DNA of 64,000 nucleotides, taken from positions 1 to 64,000 of the forward strand of contig CANGNS010000005.1 of NCBI GenBank assembly GCA_947455465.1, given 5' to 3'. The position numbers and the translations under genes are program-made. This stretch comes from Comamonadaceae bacterium. GTDB taxonomy: Bacteria > Pseudomonadota > Gammaproteobacteria > Burkholderiales > Burkholderiaceae_C. Shown here in pieces: positions 16,012-25,573 of the stretch. Under the pieces are notes generated by a model. The model was not told the DNA's origin. It made no database searches and saw only the letters and a list, made by a program, of their open reading frames with translations. Positions within the stretch are counted from its first letter, which is position 1. The number at the start of each line of letters is the position of its first letter.

Positions 16012-17166
16012 TTAGGGCTTGTAAACCACATCGTCACCCACGGCGTACAACTTACAAGGGTTGCCGAAGCGCTGGCAATTACCCAGCGCGCGGCCGACTG
16101 CATAGTCGCCTCTGGCATAGCCAAAACCGCCCTTGCTGCTCACTGCAAAGGCGCGCGGCAAGGGCATCTCCAAAAACTTGGCATAAGCCGCTTTGCCCGC
16201 TGCGCCCACTGGCACCACGCCAGCGTTCTCAATCGTGGCGAAACCACTTGCAGTCGGTATCTGCACGATCGCTGGCGTGTGAAACCCCAGGGTTTGCAAA
16301 AACTGATCGACCACTGGCAACCAGCGATCCATGTCCAGATTGATGCCGCCATGCCCGTCCTCGCCCACCGCATCAAACGCGGCAAACTGCGCTTGGCCGC
16401 CGCCGTCCTGCCAGGCCTGGTGCCACAGCTTGGGGTTATTCGGGCCCCAGAACTTATCGTTTTCCCAATACAGCCAGACCATGGGTGCCTTGGCATTTTT
16501 GGCAATATTCCCCCAGTAATGGGTAGTGGCCCAGGGATTGCAGGGCTTGCCCGGATTGTTGTCCGGGTTGCCGCCGGTACCGCCCGCAAAGTTGATGCCG
16601 CCTAGCAAGCCTTCGGGCGCACGGCCCACCGTGGCGACCGAGGTCAGCCCCCCCACCGACACCCCGCCCACCAGCCAGCGCGAGGTGTCTACGTAAGGTA
16701 AAGAACGTGCAAATGCAACCGTGGCCAGTACTTGGTCGGAAGCCGCAATGGACATCGGTTCGATGCTGCGGCATCCGCTAAATTCCGGGTCAAAACCGCC
16801 ATAGGTCTCCCAATAGCCGATGCGGTTGGGCACCATCACCACAAAGCCTTTGGCCACCAGGTAGCGCGCTAGGGACTCCGGGCGGTAGCGCCCCTGCTGG
16901 GCGCGTTTGGCCTCGACGGCGCGCCCATGGTTGAAAACAAACAGTGGAAAGGGGCCATCGCCCTGCGGGCGGTACACCGTGACCGGCACCGGTTTGGTCT
17001 CTTGTCTGCCGAACATATCTTTGACCGTGGCGTCGAAACGCAGCACCTCTTCGCGCAGATCCTGCGCCAAGACCTCGGCCACCGGTTTGCTTGCAGCCTC
17101 CTGGCCCTGTGCCGGCAGGGCCAGCAGATACAGCGCTGTTGCCAGCGCTAAAAGCAATTGATGCAT
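16012..17166 (-). CDS. Secreted alpha/beta hydrolase (dienelactone-hydrolase-like)
   Basis: The 384-residue protein has a signal peptide (hydrophobic residues 3-18, probable cleavage after ALPAQG near 22), so it acts in the periplasm or outside. The nucleophile motif is GVSVG with Ser170; DNHG-type early loop FVFNHGRAVEAKR and a late GEDGHGG His complete a likely triad. Cysteine pairs around 131, 214, 365 and 370 may form disulfides. The substrate is unknown. It lies between mccB and the VapBC module on the same strand. Confidence 0.82.
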   Translation of the reverse strand: MHQLLLALATALYLLALPAQGQEAASKPVAEVLAQDLREEVLRFDATVKDMFGRQETKPVPVTVYRPQGDGPFPLFVFNHGRAVEAKRAQQGRYRPESLARYLVAKGFVVMVPNRIGYWETYGGFDPEFSGCRSIEPMSIAASDQVLATVAFARSLPYVDTSRWLVGGVSVGGLTSVATVGRAPEGLLGGINFAGGTGGNPDNNPGKPCNPWATTHYWGNIAKNAKAPMVWLYWENDKFWGPNNPKLWHQAWQDGGGQAQFAAFDAVGEDGHGGINLDMDRWLPVVDQFLQTLGFHTPAIVQIPTASGFATIENAGVVPVGAAGKAAYAKFLEMPLPRAFAVSSKGGFGYARGDYAVGRALGNCQRFGNPCKLYAVGDDVVYKP

Positions 17167-17190
17167 TTTTATTCCCCCCTGCGATGCCCA

Positions 17191-18798
17191 TTACATCCTG
17201 AACACTCCAAATTTCGTATCAGGCACCGGCGCATTCATCGCTGCCGACAAACCCAGCGCCAGCACGCGGCGGGTGTCGGCCGGGTCGATGATGCCGTCGT
17301 CCCACAGACGCGCGCTGGCGTAATAAGGGTGGCCTTGCACTTCGTACTGCGCTTTGATAGGGGCCTTGAAGGCGTCCTCCTCTTGGGCGCTCCAGGTCCC
17401 GCCTTTGGTCTCGATGCCATCGCGCCGCACCGTGGCCAGCACGCTGGCCGCCTGCTCGCCGCCCATGACGCTGATGCGCGCGTTGGGCCACATCCATAAA
17501 AAGCGCGGGCTGTAAGCGCGCCCGCACATACCGTAATTACCCGCGCCAAAGCTGCCGCCAATAATGATGGTGAACTTGGGCACTGCCGCTGTAGCGACGG
17601 CAGTCACCATCTTGGCGCCGTTGCGCGCAATGCCCTCGTTTTCATATTTGCGCCCGACCATAAAGCCGGTGATGTTTTGTAAAAACACCAGCGGAATTTT
17701 GCGCTGGCAGCACAGCTCGATAAAGTGCGCGCCCTTTAGGGCCGACTCGCTGAACAAAATACCGTTGTTGGCAATGATGCCCACCGCCATGCCCTCAATA
17801 TGCGCGAAGCCGCAGACCAGCGTGGCGCCAAACCGGGGCTTGAACTCGTGCAAGTCCGAGCCGTCCACGATGCGGGCGATGATTTCGCGCACATCAAAAG
17901 GCTTGCGCGTGTCGGCGGGGATGACGCCGTACAGTTCCTCGGCGGCAAACAAAGGCGCGCGCGGAGCGATCAAGGCGGCTTGCGGCTGTTTTTGCTTGTG
18001 CAAATGCGCCACCGCCTCGCGCGCCAAGGCCAGTGCATGCAAATCGTTTTGCGCCAGATGGTCGGCCACGCCGGACAAGCGGGTGTGCACATCGCCACCG
18101 CCCAAATCCTCGGCGCTGACGACCTCCCCCGTGGCGGCTTTGACCAAAGGCGGGCCGCCCAGAAAAATCGTGCCCTGGTTTTTGACGATGATGGTCTCGT
18201 CACTCATGGCCGGCACATAGGCGCCACCGGCAGTGCAACTGCCCATCACCACCGCAATTTGCGCGATGCCTTGGGCGCTCATATGCGCCTGGTTATAAAA
18301 AATTCGGCCAAAGTGGTCCCGGTCGGGAAAGACGTCGTCCTGGTTGGGCAAATTGGCGCCGCCTGAGTCCACCAGGTAAATACAAGGCAGGTGGTTTTGC
18401 GCGGCAATCTCTTGCGCGCGCAAATGCTTTTTCACCGTCATCGGGTAATAAGTGCCGCCTTTGACGGTGGCGTCGTTACACACCACCATGCAGTCCACGC
18501 CACCGACCCGGCCGATGCCGGCAATCAGGCCGGCGCCGGGGGCATCGTTGTTATAGAGGTTCAGGGCCGCCAGGGGCGCTATCTCTAGGAAAGGCGTGCC
18601 CGGATCGAGCAGGTTTTGCACGCGCTCACGCGGCAGCAACTTGCCGCGCGCCGTGTGCTTGGCCCGCGCCGCCTCGCCGCCGCCTTGGGCTACCTGGTCG
18701 AGTTGCTTGCGCAAGTCATCGACCACCGCACGCATGGCGGCGGCATTGGCGACAAAGTCGGCAGAACGGGGATTGAGTTGGGAGCTGATGCTTGGCAT
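17191..18798 (-). CDS. mccB: 3-methylcrotonyl-CoA carboxylase, beta (carboxyltransferase) subunit
   Basis: The 535-residue subunit moves the carboxyl group from biotin to 3-methylcrotonyl-CoA. It has the two crotonase-like carboxyltransferase halves, with [18 protein letters not shown] near 58-75, the acyl-CoA oxyanion glycine region [15 protein letters not shown] near 150 and [15 protein letters not shown] near 427. [14 protein letters not shown] and the C-terminal half are typical of MccB rather than PccB. The ATG at 18798 ([10 protein letters not shown]) is preferred over an upstream in-frame start overlapping moaC. Its partner mccA lies 2.5 kb downstream. Confidence 0.95.
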   Translation of the reverse strand: MPSISSQLNPRSADFVANAAAMRAVVDDLRKQLDQVAQGGGEAARAKHTARGKLLPRERVQNLLDPGTPFLEIAPLAALNLYNNDAPGAGLIAGIGRVGGVDCMVVCNDATVKGGTYYPMTVKKHLRAQEIAAQNHLPCIYLVDSGGANLPNQDDVFPDRDHFGRIFYNQAHMSAQGIAQIAVVMGSCTAGGAYVPAMSDETIIVKNQGTIFLGGPPLVKAATGEVVSAEDLGGGDVHTRLSGVADHLAQNDLHALALAREAVAHLHKQKQPQAALIAPRAPLFAAEELYGVIPADTRKPFDVREIIARIVDGSDLHEFKPRFGATLVCGFAHIEGMAVGIIANNGILFSESALKGAHFIELCCQRKIPLVFLQNITGFMVGRKYENEGIARNGAKMVTAVATAAVPKFTIIIGGSFGAGNYGMCGRAYSPRFLWMWPNARISVMGGEQAASVLATVRRDGIETKGGTWSAQEEDAFKAPIKAQYEVQGHPYYASARLWDDGIIDPADTRRVLALGLSAAMNAPVPDTKFGVFRM

Positions 18799-18815
18799 AA
18801 CACTGCTTAGAAAAA

Positions 18816-19313
18816 TCAACCCTTGATAAAACTACCGCTCTTGCCCCCATGCTTTTCCAGCAAGCTGATGCCCGTCATGGTCATGCCCCGGTCAGCGGCT
18901 TTGCACATGTCGTAAATCGTCAGCAAGGCCACTTGCACGGCGGTGAGGGCTTCCATTTCTACGCCGGTGGGGCCGACGGTTTCGGCCGTGACCGTGCACA
19001 CGACACCATCGGCCTGGGCACCTTCGGTGGTGCCGGCGTGCACGATGTCAAATTCCACGGCGACCCGCGTCAGGGCCAGGGGGTGGCACAGGGGAATGAG
19101 CTCGCTGGTTTTCTTGGCCGCCATGATGGCGGCCACGCGGGCAATGCCCAGCACATCGCCTTTTTTGGCGCTGCCACTTTCAATCAGCTGGCGCGTGGCG
19201 GCCAGCATTTCTATACGGCCGCTGGCCACGGCCATGCGGTGGGTATTGGCTTTGCTGCCGACATCGACCATATGGGCTTGGCCCTGGGCGTCAAAGTGGG
19301 TGAGTGTGCTCAT
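18816..19313 (-). CDS. moaC: Cyclic pyranopterin monophosphate synthase
   Basis: MoaC makes cyclic pyranopterin monophosphate, the second step of molybdenum-cofactor synthesis, together with MoaA. The 165-residue protein is full length, with [18 protein letters not shown] near 15, [13 protein letters not shown] near 70, [15 protein letters not shown] near 110 and the KAADRGM segment near 137 that carries the catalytic Lys and Asp. It is the most upstream gene of the first leucine block; the mcc genes may simply follow by chance. Confidence 0.96.
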   Translation of the reverse strand: MSTLTHFDAQGQAHMVDVGSKANTHRMAVASGRIEMLAATRQLIESGSAKKGDVLGIARVAAIMAAKKTSELIPLCHPLALTRVAVEFDIVHAGTTEGAQADGVVCTVTAETVGPTGVEMEALTAVQVALLTIYDMCKAADRGMTMTGISLLEKHGGKSGSFIKG

Positions 19314-19371
19314 GGCGGAGGCGGTTAGGGCGGCGCCGGGGCGGGCCGTTTACCGTGGCTTCATTCAAAAG

Positions 19372-21000
19372 ATGCATCATACGGGGATGGCCTACCGAAT
19401 TTTTCGCCCGCGCACCCCCAAAGCATGGCTCTTGGCCCGCGCGCTGGTGTGCGCACTGGCCGCTTACCCCCTCGTGGCGACGCCAGCGGGCACCAGCCTG
19501 GGTGCGTCGCCGACGGCCAAGAACCTGCCCGATCTGGGCGACGGCACCGAGATGTCGCCCGCCGCCGAGCGCCGCCTGGGCGACGGTATTGCCCGCAGCC
19601 TGTACCGCGATCCCGACTATGTGGACGATCCGGTCATCGCCGGCTATGTGCAAAGCATTTGGCAGCCCCTGCTGGACGCTGCCCGCGCCCGCGGCGATTT
19701 GCGCCCGGACATGGAGGAGCTCTATGCCTGGGACATCCTGCTGGCGCGCGACCGCTCGGTGAACGCGTTTGCGTTGCCGGGCGGCTATTTCGGGCTGCAT
19801 TTGGGGCTGGTGGCCATCGTCACCAGCCGCGATGAGCTGGCCTCGGTGCTCGGGCACGAGCTCAGCCACGTCACCCAGCGCCATATTGCGCGCAATATCA
19901 GCCAGCAAAGCGCCCAGCAGCCTTGGATGATTGGCGCCATGATTTTGGGCATGCTGGCGGCCGCCAAAAGCAACAGCCCCGACGCGGCCAACGCCATGAT
20001 CATCGGCGGGCAGGCGGCGGCCATCCAGAGCCAGCTCAACTTCTCGCGCGACATGGAGCGCGAGGCCGACCGCGTCGGCTTTGGCGTGAGCACGGCCGCC
20101 GGCTTTGCGCCCGAAGGTTTTGTTGGCATGTTTGAAAAGCTGCAAATGGCCAACCGGCTCAATGACAGCGGCAATTTCCCCTACCTTCGCAGCCATCCGC
20201 TGACCACCGAGCGCATCGCCGACATGCAAAACCGCATCAGTCTGGCCCCGACTTCGGCGCCTGCCGCGCCAACGCCGCCCGCAGACTGGGAGCCCTTGAT
20301 GGTGTCCGCCCGCGCCCGCCTCTTGTCCAACCCCGGTGTGGACGCGCTGCGCGCCTGGGAGGCCGACGCCCAAGCCGACGCCTTGCAAACCCGCAGCCCG
20401 GCGCAACAGGCGGCCACGCTTTACGGCGCTACATTGGCCGCTGTCAAATTGCGCGAATTCGTCCGTGCCCAGACCTTGCTGAGCCGTTTGCAGACCCAGG
20501 TGCGTGGCCGTCCGGTGGCCTTGCGCTTGGCCCAATTGCTGGGCGCTGAGGCCAGCATGGCGCGCGGTGACGCGCCCGATGCGGTGCAGCGCCTGGCGCC
20601 CGCGCCGCAGCCCGGTAGTGGCGCCTGGCTGGACCGCGCCCAGCTCATCCTCATGGCGCAGGCGCAAACCCGCCAAGCTGTGCCCCAGGGCTTGGCGCAG
20701 GCCAGCCAAAACATGCACGCATGGGCGCAAAACCACCCCAAAGATGCCAGCGCCTGGCGCACCCTGGGCGCGGTCTACGAGGTCCAGGGTCGCGCGGTTG
20801 CTGCCATCCGCGCCCAAGCGCATGCCGATGCCATAGAGCAAGACTGGAATGCGGCGCTCTCGCGCCTGCGCGCCGCCCAAGATTTGGTGCGTACCGGCCA
20901 GTGGGGTGCCGCCGGACCGGATTTCATCGAGGCGGCCATCGTGGACACCCGCGCCCGCGAAATCGTGCAGCGCCTGCGCGAGCAAGCCCTGCAGCGCTAA
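19372..21000 (+). CDS. BepA-like periplasmic M48 metallopeptidase with TPR region
   Basis: The protein resembles BepA/YfgC, which helps assemble or degrade outer-membrane beta-barrel proteins in the periplasm. A signal-like hydrophobic segment spans about residues 18-38. The zinc site is HELSH at 162-166 with Glu231 in EREADRVG, and SHPLTTERIADMQNR follows near 265. The C-terminal 250 residues are Ala-rich helical repeats (TPR-like). The start is uncertain: ATG at 19372 or 19387, both without a strong ribosome site; an open frame further upstream is antisense to moaC and not used. About 542 residues. Confidence 0.88.
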   Translation: MHHTGMAYRIFRPRTPKAWLLARALVCALAAYPLVATPAGTSLGASPTAKNLPDLGDGTEMSPAAERRLGDGIARSLYRDPDYVDDPVIAGYVQSIWQPLLDAARARGDLRPDMEELYAWDILLARDRSVNAFALPGGYFGLHLGLVAIVTSRDELASVLGHELSHVTQRHIARNISQQSAQQPWMIGAMILGMLAAAKSNSPDAANAMIIGGQAAAIQSQLNFSRDMEREADRVGFGVSTAAGFAPEGFVGMFEKLQMANRLNDSGNFPYLRSHPLTTERIADMQNRISLAPTSAPAAPTPPADWEPLMVSARARLLSNPGVDALRAWEADAQADALQTRSPAQQAATLYGATLAAVKLREFVRAQTLLSRLQTQVRGRPVALRLAQLLGAEASMARGDAPDAVQRLAPAPQPGSGAWLDRAQLILMAQAQTRQAVPQGLAQASQNMHAWAQNHPKDASAWRTLGAVYEVQGRAVAAIRAQAHADAIEQDWNAALSRLRAAQDLVRTGQWGAAGPDFIEAAIVDTRAREIVQRLREQALQR

Positions 21001-21018
21001 AGCAGGCTGGCGGCTTTA
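20998..21018. other. Hairpin linking the convergent stop codons of bepA-like gene and terC
   Basis: TAAAGC (20998-21003) pairs with GCTTTA (21013-21018). The TAA stop of the protease gene lies in one arm and the stop of terC, read on the other strand, in the other. There is no T-run, so it is at best a weak bidirectional terminator. Confidence 0.3.
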
Positions 21019-21729
21019 GGCTGCAGGCGTTTCGGCTGCGGCGGCTTTGCCCTGGCTAAAGCGCCCGGCCAGCAAGACCCCCACAATGGCCAGCGCATAC
21101 ACGCCATAACGGGCCAGACGTGTTCCTTCATCGGCAGCGCCGCTGCTCAGGCCCAGCCAGGGCGCCAGCCACGGCTCGTTGCACACCATTTGCGCGGCGG
21201 TCAGGGCCAAGACGGCGCTCCCCAAGGCGATGATGGACGGAAAGCGCTCCACCAGGCGCAGCACCACGGTGCTGCCCAGCACCACAATGGGCAGGCTGAT
21301 CAGCAGGCCAATCACCACCAAATCCATCGCGCCGTGCGCGGCACCGGCGACGCCCAAAACGTTGTCGATGCCCATCAGCGCATCGGCCACTATGATGGTT
21401 TTCATGGCGGCCCAAAACGTGCTCACCTGCGGGTCTTGGTGCGTGTTGGCCCCTTGATCGGCAATCAGGCGGTAGGCGACCCACAAAAGCCCCAGTCCGC
21501 CGACCAACATCAAGCCCGGAATTTGCAGCAGCCAGACCACCCCCAGCGTCATGGCGGCGCGGACCACGACGGCGCCCACCGTTCCCCACCAAATGGTTTT
21601 TTTGCGTAAATGGTCCGGCAGGTTGCGCGCCGCCAGGGCGATGACGATGGCGTTGTCACCCGCCAGCACCAAATCAATCAAAACAATGGCCAAGAGCGCC
21701 GACCACCAAGCGTTTGAGAAGAGTTCCAT
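21016..21729 (-). CDS. TerC/YjbE-family integral membrane protein
   Basis: The 237-residue protein has about seven membrane helices and the TerC acidic motifs DLVLAGDNAIVIALAAR near 20 and ADALMGIDNVLGVAGAAHG near 115. TerC-type proteins act in metal-ion (mainly manganese) homeostasis and export, and in metalation of exported enzymes; the exact role here is an inference. The C-terminal tail is Ala-rich. It is transcribed alone, convergent to the protease gene and divergent from the DUF3717 gene. Confidence 0.88.
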   Translation of the reverse strand: MELFSNAWWSALLAIVLIDLVLAGDNAIVIALAARNLPDHLRKKTIWWGTVGAVVVRAAMTLGVVWLLQIPGLMLVGGLGLLWVAYRLIADQGANTHQDPQVSTFWAAMKTIIVADALMGIDNVLGVAGAAHGAMDLVVIGLLISLPIVVLGSTVVLRLVERFPSIIALGSAVLALTAAQMVCNEPWLAPWLGLSSGAADEGTRLARYGVYALAIVGVLLAGRFSQGKAAAAETPAA

Positions 21730-21841
21730 GTGCCAAGTCTAAAAAAACCGATGGCGCCCCTTGGATTTGTGGGGCTTATGGGCGCTGTGAGGCGCTCAAG
21801 GGGCGGGGCGCTATCATCGCGCCTCTTCTCTAGGCACCCCC

Positions 21842-22270
21842 ATGGCAGGCATTCACATTACCGACATCGAGTCGGCCATCAACTATTGGCGCGCGCACAG
21901 CCCCTCGCCTGATGGCGTGGCCCTACCTGCGCCCACGCGTGCACTGGCCGAAATCTATGCCCTGATGGTCTATTACGGTGAGCAAGAAGCCGACGAGGAC
22001 ACCATGCCGCGTGCTGCACACGCCGCCTGGTTGCAGTGGTATGGCACGACGCCAGATACGCCTTGCATCGCCATTTGCTCCACCAGCCAGGGCGATGAAA
22101 CCTGCAAAGGCTGCGGCCGCAGTTTTGACGAAGTGCAGCTGTGGCCGCAGATGAGCCCGGCCCAAAAGCGGGCCACCTGGCGGCGCATTACCTTAGACAA
22201 CACGTCCTGGCGCTTTAATAAATATGCCGAGCGCGCCGCCGAAGGCCCGGCGCCCGACCCTGCCCCATGA
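21842..22270 (+). CDS. DUF3717-DUF1289 fusion protein
   Basis: The N-terminal part, MAGIHITDIESAINYWRAHS, is the DUF3717 module seen in Burkholderiales. The C-terminal part is a DUF1289 module with cysteines in CIAICSTSQGDETCKGCGRS and a downstream FDEVQLWPQMSPAQKR helix. The 142-residue protein is probably cytoplasmic and metal-binding; no reaction is known. A TATCAT box near 21811 may serve as its -10. It overlaps the Nudix gene by 4 bases (ATGA), so the pair is coupled. Confidence 0.85.
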   Translation: MAGIHITDIESAINYWRAHSPSPDGVALPAPTRALAEIYALMVYYGEQEADEDTMPRAAHAAWLQWYGTTPDTPCIAICSTSQGDETCKGCGRSFDEVQLWPQMSPAQKRATWRRITLDNTSWRFNKYAERAAEGPAPDPAP

Positions 22271-22779
22271 GCGCAGCGCGCTGGAAGCCGTCCACCACCG
22301 TGGCGGCCATCATTGAGCGCGAGGGCCGGTTTTTGCTCGTCGAAGAACACACCCCCGAAGGCCTGCGCCTGAACAACCCGGCCGGACATCTGGACCCCGG
22401 TGAATCCTTGGTGCAGGCCTGCGCGCGTGAAACGCTGGAAGAAACCGCCCACCACTTCAGTCCCCGGGCTCTGGTCGGGGTGTACCTGGCGCGCGTGCAG
22501 CTGCCCGACGGCCCTTTGCGCCCAGGCGGTGACGACATCAGCTACCTGCGCTTTGCCTTTTGCGGCGAACTCGGCGCCTTCGAGCCAGGGCGCAGTCTGG
22601 ACACCGGGATTGTGCGCACCGTGTGGCTTAGCGCCGAGCAATTGCAGGCCAGCCGTGCCTTGCATCGCGGCGCGCTGGTCTGGCAATGTGTGCAGGACTA
22701 CCTGCGCGGCCAGCGCTTCCCGCTGGACCTTTTGCATACCGCAGAGGCGGTGCAGGCTTTGCCAGGTGGGCCGGCCTAA
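22267..22779 (+). CDS. nudJ: Nudix hydrolase (NudJ-like)
   Basis: The 170-residue protein has a complete Nudix box from Gly40 to Glu59: GHLDPGE, then RE at 54-55 and EE at 58-59. NudJ hydrolyses thiamine and nucleotide pyrophosphates. In E. coli nudJ is also directly upstream of mnmA, and the same pairing here supports the assignment. Gene name is by context and resemblance; the true substrate was not tested. Confidence 0.87.
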   Translation: MSAARWKPSTTVAAIIEREGRFLLVEEHTPEGLRLNNPAGHLDPGESLVQACARETLEETAHHFSPRALVGVYLARVQLPDGPLRPGGDDISYLRFAFCGELGAFEPGRSLDTGIVRTVWLSAEQLQASRALHRGALVWQCVQDYLRGQRFPLDLLHTAEAVQALPGGPA

Positions 22780-22788
22780 AATCGGCCC
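22768..22788 (+). promoter_or_regulatory. Hairpin with an internal -10-like box directly before mnmA
   Basis: GGGCCG (22768-22773) pairs with CGGCCC (22783-22788), ending one base before the mnmA ATG, with TAAAAT (22777-22782) in the loop. It may be a core promoter, or a structure that hides the ribosome site. No good -35 is visible. Confidence 0.3.
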
Positions 22789-23970
22789 ATGACCGCCTCT
22801 GCCGCCAGCACTAAAAAACAACGCATCGTGGTCGGCCTGAGTGGCGGCGTGGACTCGGCCGTAACGGCCTATTTGCTGCGCCAACAAGGCCATGAAGTCG
22901 TCGGTATTTTCATGAAAAACTGGGAGGATGACGACCAGCCTGCCGCTGCCGACGGCGACCCCAGCACGCCGGGCTACTGCACCTCCAACGAAGATTTTGT
23001 CGACGCCGCTGCCGTGGCCGACGTGCTGGGCATCGAGATCGAGCATGTCAACTTCGCTGCCGATTACAAAGACCGTGTGTTTGCCGAGTTTTTGCGCGAA
23101 TACCAGGCTGGGCGCACACCCAACCCGGATATTTTGTGCAATGCCGAAATCAAATTCAAAGCCTTTTTGGACCATGCCATGCGCCTGGGCGCTGACGCCA
23201 TCGCTACCGGTCATTACGCCCGCGTGCGCCACAACCCGCACAGCGCCCGTTACGAGCTGCTCAAGGGTTTGGATCCCAGCAAAGACCAAAGCTACTTTTT
23301 GCACCGCCTCAACCAGGCCCAGCTGTCCAAAACCCTGTTTCCCGTGGGCGAGCTGCACAAGACCGAGGTGCGCCGTATTGCCGATGAGATCGGGCTGCCC
23401 AATGCCCGCAAAAAAGACTCGACCGGTATTTGCTTTATCGGCGAGCGCCCGTTCCGCGAGTTTTTGAACCGCTACATCGCCATGGCGCCCGGGCCCATCA
23501 AAAACCCCAAGGGCCACACCATCGGGCAGCATGTGGGCCTGTCGTTTTATACGCTGGGCCAGCGCCAGGGGCTGGGCATTGGCGGGCTCAAGGCGCGTGG
23601 TGCGCAAAAAGGGGGCGGCGAACACGCGCCCTGGTTTGTGGCGCGCAAAGACATGCAGGCCAACACCTTGTGGGTGGTGCAAGGCCATGACCACCCTTGG
23701 TTGTTGTCCAAGCGCCTAAGCGCTATGGATGCCAGCTGGGTGGCGGGCGAGGCGCCGCAATCGGCTAGCGCTATGGCCGCCAAAACCCGCTACCGGCAAA
23801 GCGACAGCGCCTGCACCCTGGCCTCGGCGTCCGCCGCGGACTTTGCGCTGGACTTTGCCAGCCCGCAATGGGCGGTTACGCCGGGCCAGTCGGCCGTGCT
23901 GTATGACGGCGAGCTGTGTTTGGGGGGCGGCGTGATCGCGCAGGTGCCCGCTTTTGATACGGCCATGTAA
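22789..23970 (+). CDS. mnmA: tRNA-specific 2-thiouridylase
   Basis: MnmA uses ATP and a sulfur relay to thiolate uridine 34 of tRNAs for Lys, Glu and Gln. The 393-residue protein has the PP-loop SGGVDSA at 18-24, the first catalytic cysteine in [13 protein letters not shown] (Cys117) and the second in [12 protein letters not shown] (Cys215). The [11 protein letters not shown] segment near 39 is typical. Length is slightly above E. coli (368) because of a few insertions. It follows the Nudix gene by 9 bases. Confidence 0.96.
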   Translation: MTASAASTKKQRIVVGLSGGVDSAVTAYLLRQQGHEVVGIFMKNWEDDDQPAAADGDPSTPGYCTSNEDFVDAAAVADVLGIEIEHVNFAADYKDRVFAEFLREYQAGRTPNPDILCNAEIKFKAFLDHAMRLGADAIATGHYARVRHNPHSARYELLKGLDPSKDQSYFLHRLNQAQLSKTLFPVGELHKTEVRRIADEIGLPNARKKDSTGICFIGERPFREFLNRYIAMAPGPIKNPKGHTIGQHVGLSFYTLGQRQGLGIGGLKARGAQKGGGEHAPWFVARKDMQANTLWVVQGHDHPWLLSKRLSAMDASWVAGEAPQSASAMAAKTRYRQSDSACTLASASAADFALDFASPQWAVTPGQSAVLYDGELCLGGGVIAQVPAFDTAM

Positions 23971-24037
23971 CTGCGCGCAAGCCTCGCGTGGGACAATGCG
24001 TCCTGCCTGATTTGATGACTTTGAGAAAGCTGCCCCC

Positions 24038-25471
24038 ATGACCCGTCGCGCCACCAAAATCGTAGCCACCCTGGGCCCCGCAACGAGTGCACCTGAGATG
24101 CTCGAAGCGCTGATCCGCAGCGGTGTGGACGTGGTGCGCCTCAATTTCAGCCACGGCACGGCCCAGGACCATATCAACCGGGCCACCCTGGTGCGCGAGG
24201 CCGCCCAGCGCGCCGGGCGCGAAGTGGCCATCATGGCCGACTTGCAGGGCCCCAAAATCCGCGTCGGTAAGTTTGTCGATAACAAAGTGTTTTTGGAGCA
24301 TGGCCAGGCGTTTGTGCTGGACGCAGCCCGCACGGAGTTGGGCGACATCAACGGCGTGGGCCTGGACTACAAATCTTTGCCCCAGGAGGTCAAGGCCGGT
24401 GACGTGCTTTTGCTCAATGACGGCCTGATCGTGATGGTGGTCGACCGCGTGCAAGACCAGCAGGTTCACACCACGGTGCGCCTGGGCGGCGAGCTGTCCA
24501 ATAACAAAGGCATTAACAAACAAGGCGGCGGCCTGACCGCCCCGGCCCTGACGGCCAAAGACATGGAAGACATCCGCACCGCCATGGCCTTCCAGGCCGA
24601 TTACGTGGCCGTGAGCTTCCCCAAAAACGCCACCGACATGGAAATGGCGCGCCAGTTGTGCAATGTGGCCGCCGCGCCCTTTAACCACAAGCCTGGCCTG
24701 ATTGCCAAAATCGAGCGCGCCGAGGCCATTCCCAAGCTCGAAGAAATTTTGCGCGCCAGCGACGGCATCATGGTGGCGCGTGGTGATTTGGCGGTGGAGG
24801 TCGGTAACGCGGCGGTTCCTGCGCTGCAAAAACGCATGATCAAGCTGGCCCGCGAGTTCGACAAAGTGGTGATTACCGCCACCCAAATGATGGAGTCCAT
24901 GATCGGCAACCCGGTGCCCACCCGCGCCGAAGTGAGCGACGTGGCTAACGCCGTGCTTGACGGCACCGACGCCGTCATGCTCTCGGCCGAAACCGCCGCC
25001 GGCAAATACCCCTTGGAGACGGTGCGCGAGATGGCGCAAATCTGTCTGGCCGCCGAGGCTGGCGAGCACGCCAAGCTCGAGGCTGACTTTATCGGCAAGA
25101 CTTTTGCGCATATCGACCAGTCCATCGCCATGGGTGCGCTGTTTACCGCCCACCACCTGGGTGCCAAAGCGATTGTGGCCATGACCGACAGCGGTTCGAC
25201 CGCTTTGTGGATGAGCCGCCACCTGATCCAGGTGCCTATTTATGCCGTCACGCCGCGCGTGGCCAGCCAGCGCCGTATGACGCTGTACCGCAACGTGCGC
25301 CCGCTGCTCATGAGCAGCGTCAAAGACCGCGACACCGCCTTGCAAGACGCCGAAGAGCAGCTCAAAGCCCTGGGCATTGTGGCCACCGGCGATGTGTACG
25401 CGATTACCTGCGGCGAGCCCATGGGCGCGCCCGGCGGCACCAATATGCTCAAAGTCTGCCGCGTCGCCTGA
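24038..25471 (+). CDS. pyk: Pyruvate kinase
   Basis: Pyruvate kinase makes pyruvate and ATP from phosphoenolpyruvate and ADP at the end of glycolysis. The 477-residue protein starts MTRRATKIVATLGPAT, has VVRLNFSHG near 33, the catalytic Lys region LIAKIERAEAIPKLEE near 226, and MVARGDLAVEVG near 247, followed by ATQMMESM and the C-terminal allosteric domain. It reads in the same direction as fba, and a terminator follows it. Confidence 0.96.
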   Translation: MTRRATKIVATLGPATSAPEMLEALIRSGVDVVRLNFSHGTAQDHINRATLVREAAQRAGREVAIMADLQGPKIRVGKFVDNKVFLEHGQAFVLDAARTELGDINGVGLDYKSLPQEVKAGDVLLLNDGLIVMVVDRVQDQQVHTTVRLGGELSNNKGINKQGGGLTAPALTAKDMEDIRTAMAFQADYVAVSFPKNATDMEMARQLCNVAAAPFNHKPGLIAKIERAEAIPKLEEILRASDGIMVARGDLAVEVGNAAVPALQKRMIKLAREFDKVVITATQMMESMIGNPVPTRAEVSDVANAVLDGTDAVMLSAETAAGKYPLETVREMAQICLAAEAGEHAKLEADFIGKTFAHIDQSIAMGALFTAHHLGAKAIVAMTDSGSTALWMSRHLIQVPIYAVTPRVASQRRMTLYRNVRPLLMSSVKDRDTALQDAEEQLKALGIVATGDVYAITCGEPMGAPGGTNMLKVCRVA

Positions 25472-25498
25472 GCGCGGCGCGCCTGGGCGGCGCTTTTT
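25471..25498 (+). terminator. Rho-independent terminator after pyk
   Basis: AGCGC (25471-25475) pairs with GCGCT (25490-25494); inner GC pairs extend the stem across one mismatch, and TTTTT follows to 25497. It starts at the pyk stop codon and separates pyk from fba. Confidence 0.6.
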
Positions 25499-25573
25499 AC
25501 CGATGAGAGCGGCCGCTAGAATCGCGCATCGGTACCAGTTACCACGCGGTTACAAAACTCCCGGAGAACTCCT

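Noticed and set aside
18943-19371. Upstream extension of the BepA-like protease frame
   Set aside because: It overlaps moaC on the other strand and has no signal-peptide-like start; homology begins later.
19291-20985. Very long open frame on the minus strand opposite the BepA-like protease gene
   Set aside because: It is a shadow of high-GC codon use: the protein is rich in Arg, Gly, Ala and His and has no family motifs, while the plus-strand frame shows HELSH and other clear motifs.
21973-23694. Long minus-strand open frame opposite the Nudix and mnmA genes
   Set aside because: Low-complexity composition with no recognisable motif; the opposite strand encodes complete NudJ and MnmA.
23876-25345. 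Long minus-strand open frame opposite pyruvate kinase
   Set aside because: Antisense shadow of a complete pyk gene; His/Gly-rich, no motifs.
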